In this document: one piece after another, positions 7,935-16,816 of the stretch
How positions within the stretch are numbered: position 1 is the first letter of the stretch
Layout of the letters: each line of letters opens with the position of its first letter
Made by a program: the position numbers and the translations under genes
Source of the DNA: Thiorhodococcus mannitoliphagus
GTDB lineage: Bacteria; Pseudomonadota; Gammaproteobacteria; Chromatiales; Chromatiaceae
Assembly: GCF_010915725.1 (NCBI RefSeq)
Contig: NZ_JAAIJR010000052.1
Coordinates: 1-35,855, forward strand
Direction of reading: 5' to 3'
Length of the DNA stretch: 35,855 bases
Notes under the pieces: model-generated
What the model saw: the letters and a program-made list of their open reading frames with translations, nothing else
Database searches by the model: none
What the model was told of the DNA's origin: nothing

Positions 7935-8351
7935 GGGGAACCTCAGTCTTCTCGTCGCCTAGGCTATTGGACGAGATGATACCCGAACATGGAGGCTCCT
8001 CTCTGCTCACGTGTGGCACCCCTGCCATCGGCCGTGACTCGAAGGTAGCGCCAGGTTGAGCCGATGGGGGAATCTTTGGGATCGACGATTGCGCCGCTGG
8101 CGTAAAGAGGGTCTGGTTTCCGATCCATTGCAGACCTTCAGGAGTTGCCGCGCTGTGACTGCATTGGGTCGTGACTTGCCGCTCGTCCCAGACTCTCGAC
8201 TGACTCCTTTCCGCGTCTACCTGCCCGACAGCAGTCGCTGCTGAGCGACCGCTGCGGGGCGGATTTGAGGTTTTTTCGTTGCTCAATCGCTATCATCTGG
8301 GCGTGATTCCGGTATGGTTTCTTCACGCCGAAAACAGTCCACTCGTCCCTG
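7935..8351. other. 417-base intergenic region, no gene recognised
   Basis: It lies between the divergent antitoxin and Rpn genes and must hold their promoters. A 126-codon open frame crosses it on the minus strand (7906-8286), but it has no recognisable motif, is rich in Ser, Pro and Gln and overlaps the antitoxin gene, so I do not call it. Short palindromic pieces occur near 8220-8250 (cagcagtcgctgctg), followed by a T-run at about 8271-8277, which could be a terminator or the relic of a repeat. Confidence 0.4.
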
Positions 8352-9299
8352 ATGGCCGACCACGATCCTTCCTACAAACTCCTGTTCTCACACCGCGACC
8401 TGGTGGCGGACCTGATCCGTGGCTTCGTGCAGGAGGAGTGGGTCGAGCAGTTGGACTTCACCACCCTGCAACGCGTCAGCGAGATCGGGATCAGCCACGA
8501 TCTGCGCGAGCGCGAGGACGACATGATCTGGCGGTTGCGCTGGGGCGAGCGCTGGGTCTACGTCTATCTGCTGTTGGAGTTCCAGTCGACGGTTGATCGC
8601 TTCATGGCGGTGCGGCTGTTGACCTATGTCGGACTGCTCTATCAGGATCTGGCCGCGGCCGGCGAGATCCCGGCTGGCGACCCACTGCCTCCGGTCCTAC
8701 CCATTGTCCTCTACAATGGTGAGAAGTCCTGGTGGGCCAAGACCAGTCTCGATGAGCTGATCGAGCCGGACCTGCCCGAACAGCTGCGCCGCTGGCAGCC
8801 CCAGTTCCGATACTTGTTGCTGGACGAGCAACGGCTGGCGGATACCGCGCTGGCCGGACAGCGCAATATCGCCGCCGCCCTGTTCCGACTCGAGAGCAGT
8901 CGCCGCCCCGAGGATATCGAGCGGGTGCTGGCGAGTCTGATCGAGTGGCTGGCCGCCCCCGAGCAGGATAGCCTGCGCCGTGCCTTCGTGGTCTGGCTCA
9001 AGCGCGTGCTGTTACCAGCGCGGGTTCCAGGCGCCGAGCTAACGAACGTCAACGATCTTCAGGAGATGCGTGCCATGTTGGCCGAACGGGTGAAGACCTG
9101 GACCGAGGAGTGGAAACAACAGGGTGTCTCGGAGGGCGAGGCCAAGCTGCTGCGCCGGCAGTTGGTCCGACGCTTTGGTGTACTACCGCCCTGGGCAGAG
9201 GCGCACCTTGAGCAGGCGAGCGAGGACGAGCTCGAGGTTTGGGCCGATCGCGTCCTAGAGTGCGCGACTCTGGAAGAGATACTCAAGGACCCGACTTGA
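8352..9299 (+). CDS. Rpn-family recombination-promoting nuclease / PD-(D/E)XK transposase-like protein with DUF4351
   Basis: A 315-residue protein starting MADHDPSYKLLFSH, the standard opening of this family. A PD-(D/E)XK nuclease core is seen in EDDMIWRLRW and the YLLLEFQS strand (E-x-Q variant of the active site). The C-terminal segment (about 255-315, LLRRQLVRRFGVLPPW then LEEIL) is a DUF4351 domain. Relatives (RpnA-E, formerly YhgA-like putative transposases) are Mg-dependent DNA endonucleases that promote RecA-independent recombination and are often patchily distributed and multicopy. The gene sits in the accessory patch next to a recombinase remnant and a toxin-antitoxin pair. It looks complete, with no frameshift. 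Confidence 0.88.
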   Translation: MADHDPSYKLLFSHRDLVADLIRGFVQEEWVEQLDFTTLQRVSEIGISHDLREREDDMIWRLRWGERWVYVYLLLEFQSTVDRFMAVRLLTYVGLLYQDLAAAGEIPAGDPLPPVLPIVLYNGEKSWWAKTSLDELIEPDLPEQLRRWQPQFRYLLLDEQRLADTALAGQRNIAAALFRLESSRRPEDIERVLASLIEWLAAPEQDSLRRAFVVWLKRVLLPARVPGAELTNVNDLQEMRAMLAERVKTWTEEWKQQGVSEGEAKLLRRQLVRRFGVLPPWAEAHLEQASEDELEVWADRVLECATLEEILKDPT

Positions 9300-9374
9300 G
9301 GATCAGCGCTTCGTAGACACCCATGAATAGACTTCCGAGAGGCGCCCAGCCTTCGCTCAGCGCCCGCCTCGCCT

Positions 9375-9596
9375 TCAGCACTCAATGTGCTCGGCAATGT
9401 CGAGAGCGTCGTCCACCTCCACTCCTAGGTAGCGCCCGGTGCTTTCGATTTTCCGATGCCCGAGGAGCAGCTGGACCGCGCGCAAATTCTTGGTCTGCCG
9501 ATAGATCAACGTTGCCTTGGTTCGGCGCAACGCGTGCGTTCCATACTCCTGGAGATCAGCCCCCATGAGTTCGATCCACCGCTTCACGATGCGCGC
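9375..9596 (-). pseudogene. Tyrosine recombinase/integrase, C-terminal fragment
   Basis: Only about the last 73 codons of a tyrosine recombinase remain. Counting from GTG 9587, the catalytic box THALRRTKAT carries H18 and R21, LLGHRKIEST carries H44, and the nucleophile is Y53 in GRYLG. The N-terminal DNA-binding domain and the first catalytic Arg are missing; the frame is closed by a TAA at 9597-9599, directly before the conserved ARI residues. The fragment cannot be an active integrase and is probably a scar from a lost mobile element. It supports reading 5.7-10.1 kb as a decaying accessory region. Confidence 0.8.
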
Positions 9597-9884
9597 TTAA
9601 TGACGGGCGGACAAGTGTGGCGAACTACCAGCTCGGCTTTCCGCTCCCCGCGTTTAGCAGAAGTTGCGTATTGCGTATCTGACCGGCGAGCGTCAGCTCT
9701 TGGCCGGCTGCTGCCACAACGAAGGCCCAATAGACGGGCATCGTCGTGGCTCACAAGCCTCGACAACCGCGGTGGCGGAAACTGGCAGGTCTAGCGGGAA
9801 TTATTCTGAGATAAATTCGCGGAATAACGTGAGCGACACCAGCATTGCTCTGACGCTGTTCGGCCGGCCACTGGCGCCGGATCA
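9597..9884. other. Intergenic stretch next to the recombinase scar; nothing recognised
   Basis: No gene or RNA could be recognised here. Together with the MITE at 9885-10054 it makes a gene-free interval of about 516 bases in front of the sensor kinase. Short open frames exist on both strands, but none carries a known motif. It probably contains remains of the element that supplied the integrase fragment. Confidence 0.35.
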
Positions 9885-10054
9885 TCTAGGAGCCTGTCCG
9901 ACTTGGGGGGATCGAAGCGAGGAAGTGGGAGAGCGAGGCCATTTCGTTCCGGTTTTGAGGCGCATAGTGGTTCTATGTAACGAAAAAGCGGGGCGAAAGG
10001 GACCGTTCTCCCGATTCCGCAGCCGATTCATCCTAAGTCGGACAGGCTCCTAGA
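9885..10054. repeat. MITE-like element with 20-bp perfect terminal inverted repeats
   Basis: The left end (9885-9904) begins TCTAGGAGCCTGTCCGAC and is the exact reverse complement of 10035-10054 over 20 bases. The element is 170 bp long and has no open frame of its own. Both tips contain CTAG; if this is the target duplication, the inverted repeats proper start at GAGCCTGTCC. The duplicated CTAG would fit the YTAR target of some IS5-group elements, but this is only a suggestion. The element ends 58 bases before the sensor kinase start codon, so it may carry or disturb that promoter. Confidence 0.8.
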
Positions 10055-10112
10055 CGGGGTCCCCTGAGCAAGGACCCGCTCGGCCCACCTGTCCTACTCC
10101 CACCTGCAACGC

Positions 10113-12551
10113 ATGCACATTCGAACCAAGCTCGCCTTAGCGCTGATCGCCATCCTGATCGTCAATCTGATCGTGAGCCTTTACGGCTTCTACCTCCTCA
10201 CCCAGGCCGCGAGCCGCGAGGCAGCGGTCCGTGAGCAGTCTTCAGATGTCCTGGTCGCCGCCCTCAATGCCCAGGTGCACTTCAAGAAGCAGGTGCAGGA
10301 ATGGAAGAATGTGCTGCTGCGCGGCCAGCAGTCGGAACTCTACGACGATTACTTCCAGCGCTTCGAGTCCGAGGAGGGGAAGACGCGTCGGAGCATCGCC
10401 GGCTTGATCGCCCTGTTGAGCGAGAGCCCGGAGGCCAAGGCGACCGCCGAGCGCTTCCTTCGGGCGCATCAGCGGCTCGGCCAGGAGTACCGCGCGGCGC
10501 TGATCTATTATCGGCGCCATGATCCGAGCCCTCAGCTCGAGGTCGACAGACGCGTCAGAGGCATCGATCGCGAGCCGGCCGATCTGATCGATGAGGTCGT
10601 TGCGGCCGCACTCGAGCACAAAGCCGCGACCTTGGGCCGCATCGAGTCCCGCACCCAGCGGATCGAGCAATGGATTCTCGTCCTCATGATGGCCGTGACG
10701 AGCCTTGCCGTGCTCTTCCTCATCTGGCTGGTGGACCGCACCATCGGTCAGCCAATCGCGACCGTCACTGCCGTGGCACGACGCATCAGCGCCGGCGATT
10801 TCTCGGCGCCTATCGACATCAAGGGAAGGGGCGAGCAGGCCGAGATGCTGGGCGCGCTCAAGGCCATGCAGGAGAGTCTCGCCAGGTTTCAGGCGAGTCT
10901 GACGCAGAGCGAAGCCAGGTCTCGGCTGCTGCTGGAATCGACCGGCGAGGGCATCTATGGCGTTGACCGAGAGGGACGTTGCATCTTCTGCAACCCGGCC
11001 GGCGCGCGCATGCTTGGCTATGCCTCGCCAGCGGGTCTGATCGGCCGCAATATGCACGCGACCTTGCATCACTCGCGCCCTGACGGGACGCCCTATCCAG
11101 TCGAGTGCTGCGGGGCCTACACCACCTATCGCGATGGTATTCCTGCGCGTGTCGACGATGAGATCTTCTGGCGCGCCGACGGGACGCATTTCCCGGTCGA
11201 GTACTTTGCCAATCCCATTCGACGGGAGGCCGAGCTGGTCGGCGCCGTGGTGACCTTCTCGGACATCTCGGCGCGCAAGGACGCGGAGGCGGCGCTCAAG
11301 GTTGCTCACCACGCCTTGGCTGAAGAACGCTCACAGCTCGCTGAGCGGGTGCGTGAGCGGACGCTGGAACTGGATCGCGCCAATGCCGAGCTTGCCCGCT
11401 CGGCTCAGGCCAAGGACGAATTCCTCGCCGCCATGAGTCACGAGCTGCGCACGCCCTTGACCTCTATCCTGGGGCTGTCGGAGACCATGGGCGACGGCTT
11501 GCTCGGGCCGCTCAGCAAGCAGCAGGACAAGGCCGTTCGCATGATCCACGAGAACGGCAAGCACCTCTTGGAGCTGATCAACGACGTCTTGGATATGTCC
11601 CGGGTGGCATCCGGACAAATGAGTCTGCGCTGGGACCAGGTTCCGGTCAGTCAGCTCTGTGATGCCAGCCTGCGCCTGGTTGGCCCCTCGGCAAAGCGCA
11701 AGGCGCTGCAGGTTTCGCTCAGCCTCGATCCCGAGGTTCAGCTGGCGCGGGGAGACAGTCGCAGGCTGAAGCAGATGCTGGTCAATCTGCTCAGTAATGC
11801 GGTCAAGTTCACCGCAGAAGGCGGCGCCATCGGTCTTGACGTCAAGGGCGATTTGGCTGCCGGAGCGCTGCGCTTCGGCATTTGGGATACCGGGATGGGC
11901 ATTCCGGAGGATCAGTTCGATCGGCTGTTCAAGCCCTTCGTCCAGCTGGACAGTCGTCCGGCGCGCCAGTTCGATGGCACCGGCTTGGGGCTGGCCCTCG
12001 CCGCCGGCATGGCCGAGCTGCACGGAGGTCGCATCGAGGTAACCAGCCAGGTCGGGAAGGGCAGTCGCTTCGAGATCGTCCTGCCCTGGTCCGGTGAGGC
12101 GCAAGCGTCGGAGCGCTTCGGGGCGGTGCCAGCGGGCGATGCCGTCTCTCATACGGCAGGCGCATCGCTTGAGCGTCCGAGCGTGCTCCTGGTTGACGAC
12201 AACGAGAGCAACTTGGAGATGTTCTCGACCTATCTCGCGATGCAGGGCTGCGAGGTCTGGACCGCCAGCGACGGCGTCAAGGCAATCGAGCTGGCGCGCG
12301 ATCGGCATCCGGAGGTCATCCTCATGGATGTCCAGATGCCGGAGATGGATGGTCTGGAGACCACGCGTCGACTTCGCCGAGATCCGAAGCTGCGGCGCAC
12401 TCCGATCATCGCGCTGACGGCCCTCGCTATGCCGGGCGACCGGGAGCAATGCCTCGAGGCTGGGATGGACGACTACTTGAGTAAGCCACTCGGACTCAAA
12501 GAACTCTATGGCACCATCCATACCTGGATCAGCCGGACGCGCGCGGCGTGA
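10113..12551 (+). CDS. Hybrid sensor histidine kinase/response regulator (HAMP-PAS-HisKA-HATPase-REC)
   Basis: An 812-residue membrane kinase. Transmembrane helices at about 6-28 and 187-207 bracket a mostly helical periplasmic domain of about 155 residues. A HAMP domain (about 208-260), a PAS domain (about 265-395), a short coiled coil, and the HisKA box MSHELRTPLTS with phospho-acceptor H443 follow. The ATPase domain shows LVNLLSNAVKFT (N box), WDTGMGIP (G1) and GTGLGLALA (G2). A C-terminal receiver domain (about 690-808) has its acidic pair VDDN, phospho-acceptor D739 in LMDVQMPEMDG and the conserved Lys in YLSKP. There is no output domain and no adjacent regulator gene, so the partner is encoded elsewhere. 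Start ATG 10113 directly precedes the first helix. The stimulus is not predictable. Confidence 0.93.
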   Translation: MHIRTKLALALIAILIVNLIVSLYGFYLLTQAASREAAVREQSSDVLVAALNAQVHFKKQVQEWKNVLLRGQQSELYDDYFQRFESEEGKTRRSIAGLIALLSESPEAKATAERFLRAHQRLGQEYRAALIYYRRHDPSPQLEVDRRVRGIDREPADLIDEVVAAALEHKAATLGRIESRTQRIEQWILVLMMAVTSLAVLFLIWLVDRTIGQPIATVTAVARRISAGDFSAPIDIKGRGEQAEMLGALKAMQESLARFQASLTQSEARSRLLLESTGEGIYGVDREGRCIFCNPAGARMLGYASPAGLIGRNMHATLHHSRPDGTPYPVECCGAYTTYRDGIPARVDDEIFWRADGTHFPVEYFANPIRREAELVGAVVTFSDISARKDAEAALKVAHHALAEERSQLAERVRERTLELDRANAELARSAQAKDEFLAAMSHELRTPLTSILGLSETMGDGLLGPLSKQQDKAVRMIHENGKHLLELINDVLDMSRVASGQMSLRWDQVPVSQLCDASLRLVGPSAKRKALQVSLSLDPEVQLARGDSRRLKQMLVNLLSNAVKFTAEGGAIGLDVKGDLAAGALRFGIWDTGMGIPEDQFDRLFKPFVQLDSRPARQFDGTGLGLALAAGMAELHGGRIEVTSQVGKGSRFEIVLPWSGEAQASERFGAVPAGDAVSHTAGASLERPSVLLVDDNESNLEMFSTYLAMQGCEVWTASDGVKAIELARDRHPEVILMDVQMPEMDGLETTRRLRRDPKLRRTPIIALTALAMPGDREQCLEAGMDDYLSKPLGLKELYGTIHTWISRTRAA

Positions 12552-12573
12552 GCTGCGAACCGCCAAGGATGCC

Positions 12574-14568
12574 TCAATGGCGGCCCTTGGGCTTGGGGGC
12601 GAACCCGCGCAGCTGGGTGCGCAGGCGCTCAATGGCTTCGGGTGAGGCGTTGGCGCTGTAGCGGCTGGGTATGTAGAGCGCCAGGAAGCGGCTGACCGGT
12701 CCCTTCAGGTCCGGGCGCTCGGCGGCGATGCGCCGCCCGTAGTCGCTCGGCCCTTCTTGGCGCTGCTTGGGCAGACCGATGCGCGTCAGTTTTTGGCAGA
12801 AGCGCGCATAGAGCGCATCCAAGGCGTCCTGCCGGGGCTTGTCGCGACTCAGTGCGAGTACCACGACGGCCAAGGTGAGGGATACGGCCAGCATCATGAG
12901 CGCCGCGAGGCCGTATTCGCGCAAGGCGCCCAGCCCGAGCTTGTCCAGCAGGGCCATTTGATCCTCGGTCGAGAAGTCGAGCACCCAGTTCTGCCAGGTG
13001 GCGTCCAGCGTATCGGCCAGCAGCCTCATGTTACGGACGAAGCGCACCAGGCCGCTGCTCTCCTTGAGGTTGAAGCGCAATGAGGTGCTGCTGGCCCCGA
13101 GTAGGCGCGCGGCGCTGCGGCGGTCGATGCGCGAGGGGTCGACCGCCGCCGTGGGGTCGACGCGGACCCAGCCGCGCTCCGGGATCAGCACTTCCACCCA
13201 GGCGTGGGCGTCGGACTGACGCACGATCTTGTAACCGCCGATGTCGTTGTCCTCGCCGCCGAGATAGCCGAGCACGATGCGCGAGGGGATGCCGGCGATG
13301 CGCATGAGCAGGGCGAAGGCGCTGGCATAGTGCTCGCAAAAGCCTTTGCGGGTCTCGAAGAGGAACTCGTCGGCCGCGTTCCTGCCCAGCGCTGGCGGCT
13401 CCAGGGTGTAGTGGAATGCCTCGCGATTGAAGAAGGCGAGACCGCGCTGCACCAGCTGCCAGTCCGTATCGGTTTGCGTCTTCCAGTCCGCGACGAGCGC
13501 GCGCATGCGCGGCGTGATGTTGTCTGGTAGGCGCAGTGCAAGCTCGCGCAGCGCCGGGCTGGGCTCCTCTGTCCGATAGACGAGTGCGGAGCGTACGCGA
13601 TAACGCTTGAGTGAGTTGATGGGGCGGTGCGAGATGACCTGCAGATCAGGCGTGACGAAGGCGCCCTCGGGTGCGCTGACCGGCATGTCCAGGGCGAAGA
13701 GCCAGCGCTGTTTGGTTGGCTCCAAGACGACCTCGTAGTCGATGGGCGCCTCGGCTTGGAGCAGGCCGTCGGCGGCGTCGCGCGGCGGGGTCCCTTGCGT
13801 CCAGCGTTTCCCGTCCATATCCCAGAGCACCGGCCCGCGCCAATAGAGCTGGTCGCTGTCGGGTGGCTCGTCGTCGAATCGGACCCGGAAGGCCCCCTCG
13901 CCATTGACGACGAGTTCGCTGATGGCGCCAGGCTCCATGGTGTCGGACATCCCCGTCATGGCGGCTTCGCGCTCGAATCCGAGATTCCACAGCGGGGCTT
14001 CCAGCCGAGGAAAGAGCACGAAGAGCACGATCGTCAAGGGAATCGCCTGCAGCACGAGCGGATAGGCGATTCTGAGCGCTGGGCGCGGGCCGCCTGCGCC
14101 GAGGCCACCGTTCAAGTGCACCAGCAGCGCGACCACGCCCAGGGCGATGACGCCGAAATAGACGGCGATGGCGAAAGACTCGTCGAAGAGAAACTGCACG
14201 ACGATGAGAAAGCCGATGAGGATGGTGACGAGGCGTAGATCACGCCGCGACTCGAGTTCCAAGAGCTTCAGGGTGATCATGGTCGCGAACAGCGCTGCCC
14301 CGCCATCCTGCCCGGCGAGGGTGTGGTAGCCGTGCAGGCAGTTCGCGACGCCCGCGAAGGTCAGGAGGATTCGAAGACCCTTTCCCGGCATCGCCGACGG
14401 CCAGCGCAGACTGAGCAGACGGACCGCGAAGATCAGCAGGAGGAAGGCGTTGACCTGCCATTGCAGATGCTGCATCAGCGGCAGGCAGGCGGTGAGGACG
14501 AGCAGGCTCGCCCAGAGGGTCTGTCTGGCTTCTGGGCGCTCGCCCTTGGGGATCTGCCGCTTAGCCAT
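12574..14568 (-). CDS. DUF3488/transglutaminase-like membrane protein (TgpA family)
   Basis: A 664-residue inner-membrane protein. Several hydrophobic helices fill residues about 18-195, a large extracytoplasmic domain holds a transglutaminase-like protease fold, and a further helix near 555-575 leads into a cytoplasmic tail. The papain-like triad is intact: C411 in GFCEHYASAFA, H455 in SDAHAWVEV and D471 in RVDPT. TgpA of Pseudomonas aeruginosa is an essential member of the family; the exact substrate is unsettled. The start overlaps the end of the DUF58 gene by 8 bases, indicating translational coupling in an operon moxR-DUF58-tgpA. The gene is convergent with the sensor kinase (22 bases between stops). 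Confidence 0.92.
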   Translation of the reverse strand: MAKRQIPKGERPEARQTLWASLLVLTACLPLMQHLQWQVNAFLLLIFAVRLLSLRWPSAMPGKGLRILLTFAGVANCLHGYHTLAGQDGGAALFATMITLKLLELESRRDLRLVTILIGFLIVVQFLFDESFAIAVYFGVIALGVVALLVHLNGGLGAGGPRPALRIAYPLVLQAIPLTIVLFVLFPRLEAPLWNLGFEREAAMTGMSDTMEPGAISELVVNGEGAFRVRFDDEPPDSDQLYWRGPVLWDMDGKRWTQGTPPRDAADGLLQAEAPIDYEVVLEPTKQRWLFALDMPVSAPEGAFVTPDLQVISHRPINSLKRYRVRSALVYRTEEPSPALRELALRLPDNITPRMRALVADWKTQTDTDWQLVQRGLAFFNREAFHYTLEPPALGRNAADEFLFETRKGFCEHYASAFALLMRIAGIPSRIVLGYLGGEDNDIGGYKIVRQSDAHAWVEVLIPERGWVRVDPTAAVDPSRIDRRSAARLLGASSTSLRFNLKESSGLVRFVRNMRLLADTLDATWQNWVLDFSTEDQMALLDKLGLGALREYGLAALMMLAVSLTLAVVVLALSRDKPRQDALDALYARFCQKLTRIGLPKQRQEGPSDYGRRIAAERPDLKGPVSRFLALYIPSRYSANASPEAIERLRTQLRGFAPKPKGRH

Positions 14569-15703
14569 GTTGGAAGAGCGCGAGTCGGGTCAGGCAGCGC
14601 TGGGCATGAGCCGCCCCTCGTGCCAGTGGTTCCAGGCCATCGGGCAGCCGCAGGCCGAAGCGAAGCCCGGCCTCGGTCGCATCCAAGACCTGGCGCGTCA
14701 GCAGGCTGAGTCGGGTCTCTGTGTCGCCCGACCTCAGGGTCGACCAATCGATCCAGACATCCTGACCCTCGTCGCCGCCGAACTCCTTGACTAACAGGCC
14801 GCGCTCGCGCGCGTAGGCCTTCCAGTCGACATGCCGCGGCGAGTCACCTGGCCGGTAGCCGCGCGAGCCGAGGTAGTCCTCCATGCCGTCGCCGCGATCT
14901 TTGTGGGGGCGTCGCGCGTCCCCGCTGTCATAGCCGGGATCGGGCGCCTGTGCCGCAGGCGCGGGATAGACGAGCGTGCTGGCATCGGTTTCGACATAGC
15001 ACCAGGCGTGAAAGAGACCCATAGGGTGACGTGTCGCAAGGGTGAGCCTGTCGAGTTGGAGCAGGCCGCGTCGCGCCGTCGGTATGCCAAGCGTGATTGA
15101 GGCTTGGTCGCCCGCTGGGATGGGGAGCGGCGCGGTCGTCTTGCGGTCCTTGCGGGTCTGGATGTCGTAGCGGGCGCGCCGGCCCTCGGCGTGCACGGTG
15201 ATCGCAAAGGTTGCTGTTTCGCCGCTGAAGACGGCAGGGCCGCCACGTACCTGTACCGCGAGTCCCAGCAGATTCAGCCAGGCGTGGTGCATGGCGATGA
15301 TGCCGACCGAGGCCAGGAAGAAGGTGAAGAGCAGGCCCAGGTTGTTCTGATAGTTCAACGAGCCGAGCAGCATGACCATCATGACGGCGCCGTAGGTCAT
15401 GCCGGCTGCCGTCGGCAGAATGTAGATTTGGCGCGCCCCGATGCGGGCGACCCCATCCGGACCCAGTGGGGCGCGGCGCAGCATCTTCTGAAAGTGACGC
15501 CGGACTCGGCCCCTGATTGCGCCGACAACGCCCTGGGGCGCCCCAGGCGCAGCCCTTTGGGGGCTGCTCCAGCCTAAGAGCGTGTCCATCAATTGTTTCC
15601 CGATGCGAGCGATGCCGCCCGAAATCCCCCCTAGCCCCCCTTTGTGAAAGGGGGGAAGTTGTTGATGGACGCTTTCTAAGCGACGTTCCGCAGTTGATGC
15701 CAT
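14561..15703 (-). CDS. DUF58 domain-containing protein of the moxR operon
   Basis: About 380 aa from ATG 15703, which follows the moxR stop by 17 bases and has GAGG a few bases upstream. Two hydrophobic segments (about 92-113 and 118-138) and a beta-rich domain precede the DUF58 signature SRGYRPGDSPRHVDWKAYAR near 285-305. It likely works with the MoxR ATPase as its membrane-anchored partner. The N-terminal 40 or so residues are unusual: they are encoded by a palindromic repeat (15576-15680) and read as a Pro/Gly-rich peptide (LPPFHKGGLGGISGG). An internal ATG at 15589, at the repeat's far end, would give 342 aa and avoid it; family homology begins only around GRVRRHFQ, so either start is possible. 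Confidence 0.88.
   Translation of the reverse strand: MASTAERRLESVHQQLPPFHKGGLGGISGGIARIGKQLMDTLLGWSSPQRAAPGAPQGVVGAIRGRVRRHFQKMLRRAPLGPDGVARIGARQIYILPTAAGMTYGAVMMVMLLGSLNYQNNLGLLFTFFLASVGIIAMHHAWLNLLGLAVQVRGGPAVFSGETATFAITVHAEGRRARYDIQTRKDRKTTAPLPIPAGDQASITLGIPTARRGLLQLDRLTLATRHPMGLFHAWCYVETDASTLVYPAPAAQAPDPGYDSGDARRPHKDRGDGMEDYLGSRGYRPGDSPRHVDWKAYARERGLLVKEFGGDEGQDVWIDWSTLRSGDTETRLSLLTRQVLDATEAGLRFGLRLPDGLEPLARGAAHAQRCLTRLALFQHG
15576..15680. repeat. MITE-like inverted-repeat element inside the 5' coding region of a DUF58 gene
   Basis: Imperfect inverted repeats (about AGCGTGTCCATCAA near 15579-15592 and TTGATGGACGCT near 15662-15673) enclose a strong C/G hairpin: CCCCCCTTT at 15635-15643 pairs with 15647-15655 around a 3-base loop. 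The C-run/G-run motif resembles small dispersed repeats common in genomes of this kind. It lies wholly within the predicted N-terminus of the DUF58 gene and is translated in frame on the minus strand. Boundaries are approximate, and I saw no unambiguous target duplication. Confidence 0.65.
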
Positions 15704-15720
15704 GCTGAGCCTCGGTCGCG

Positions 15721-16677
15721 TTAAACCGGGATGCTGTCCAGGATGAAGCTGGCCGCATCCTCGGCGCCGTCGCGTTGCCCGAGCTCGCCCGAGACCAGGC
15801 GGTGCAGGACGCAGGCCGGCAGCACGGCCTGAACGTCCTCGGGGATCGCGTAGTCGCGCCCGGCCAGGAAGGCCCAAGCCTTGGCGGCATGCAGCATGCC
15901 GAGGCCCGCCCGCGGCGAAAGCCCGTAGGCGAAACGCTCCGAGCCGCGCGTGAACTGCAACACAGCGTGGACATAGTCGATGATGGGGGGGGCTGCATGG
16001 ATCAGCGCCACGGAGCGCTGCAGCTCGATCAGTTGCGCGTTGGTCAAGGCCGGCGCTTGGCGCGCGACCATGTCGCGCCTGTCCTCGCCGGCGAGCAGTC
16101 GCTTTTCCTGCTCGGCCTCCGGGTAGCCGAGCTGAATGCGCATCAGGAAGCGGTCGAGCTGCGACTCGGGCAGCGGATAGGTCCCGACCTGATGCAGCGG
16201 ATTCTGGGTGGCGATGACGAAGAAGGGTTCCGGGAGGGGGCGCGTCTCGCCCTCGACCGTGACTTGGCGCTCCTCCATGGCTTCAAGGAGGGCGCTCTGC
16301 GCCTTGGGCGTAGCGCGGTTGATCTCATCGGCGAGGATGAGCTGCGAGAAGATGGGGCCGGGGTGGAAGCGGAAGCCCTCGGTGGCGCGGTCGTAGACGG
16401 AAACGCCGATAACGTCTGCCGGCAGCAAGTCGCTGGTGAATTGAATTCGTGAGTAGTCGAGCCCCAGGAGGCGGGCGAGGAGGTGCGCCAGCGTCGTCTT
16501 GCCCACCCCCGGCAGGTCTTCGATCAGCAGGTGCCCGCGCGCCAGGAGGCAGGCGAGCGCAAGCCGCAGCTCGTGGTCCTTGCCGAGAATGACCCTGCCG
16601 GCGTTGTCGAGGATGGTGTCGGCGAGTGCTGCTCGCGACGGGGTCTCGGTTTGGGATCGGCGTTGCGCTAGGTTCAT
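15721..16677 (-). CDS. MoxR-family AAA+ ATPase
   Basis: A 318-residue AAA+ ATPase. The Walker A motif DLPGVGKT is at 54-61, Walker B LILADE at 113-118 with EINRA following, and sensor 1 is in FVIATQNP. MoxR ATPases act as chaperones that help assemble or activate protein complexes, typically with a DUF58 and a von Willebrand or transglutaminase partner encoded beside them, as here (DUF58 17 bases downstream, TgpA after it). It is the first gene of the operon and is divergent from mnmG; both promoters should lie within the 139-base gap 16678-16816. Confidence 0.93.
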   Translation of the reverse strand: MNLAQRRSQTETPSRAALADTILDNAGRVILGKDHELRLALACLLARGHLLIEDLPGVGKTTLAHLLARLLGLDYSRIQFTSDLLPADVIGVSVYDRATEGFRFHPGPIFSQLILADEINRATPKAQSALLEAMEERQVTVEGETRPLPEPFFVIATQNPLHQVGTYPLPESQLDRFLMRIQLGYPEAEQEKRLLAGEDRRDMVARQAPALTNAQLIELQRSVALIHAAPPIIDYVHAVLQFTRGSERFAYGLSPRAGLGMLHAAKAWAFLAGRDYAIPEDVQAVLPACVLHRLVSGELGQRDGAEDAASFILDSIPV

Positions 16678-16816
16678 CGTCTGGTTGCTCCCTTAGCGGC
16701 GCCTGTCCAGGTGGGCCGCAAATAAGTCTTTCTTTTCAATCGTCTTTGTCCGGCGGGATTGGGTTGAACCGGGATTGGGTTAAACTAGGCGGCTCGATCG
16801 ACTCAGGCGCATTCTC

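Noticed and set aside
7906-8286. 126-codon minus-strand gene upstream of the antitoxin
   Set aside because: No motif, skewed composition and overlap with the antitoxin start; probably spurious.
11331-12632. 433-codon open frame antisense to the sensor kinase
   Set aside because: It overlaps the conserved kinase and receiver domains and has no domain of its own.
16678-16816. Replication origin next to mnmG
   Set aside because: The gene order is origin-proximal in many bacteria, but I see no cluster of DnaA boxes (TTATCCACA-like) or AT-rich unwinding region in this 139-base gap.
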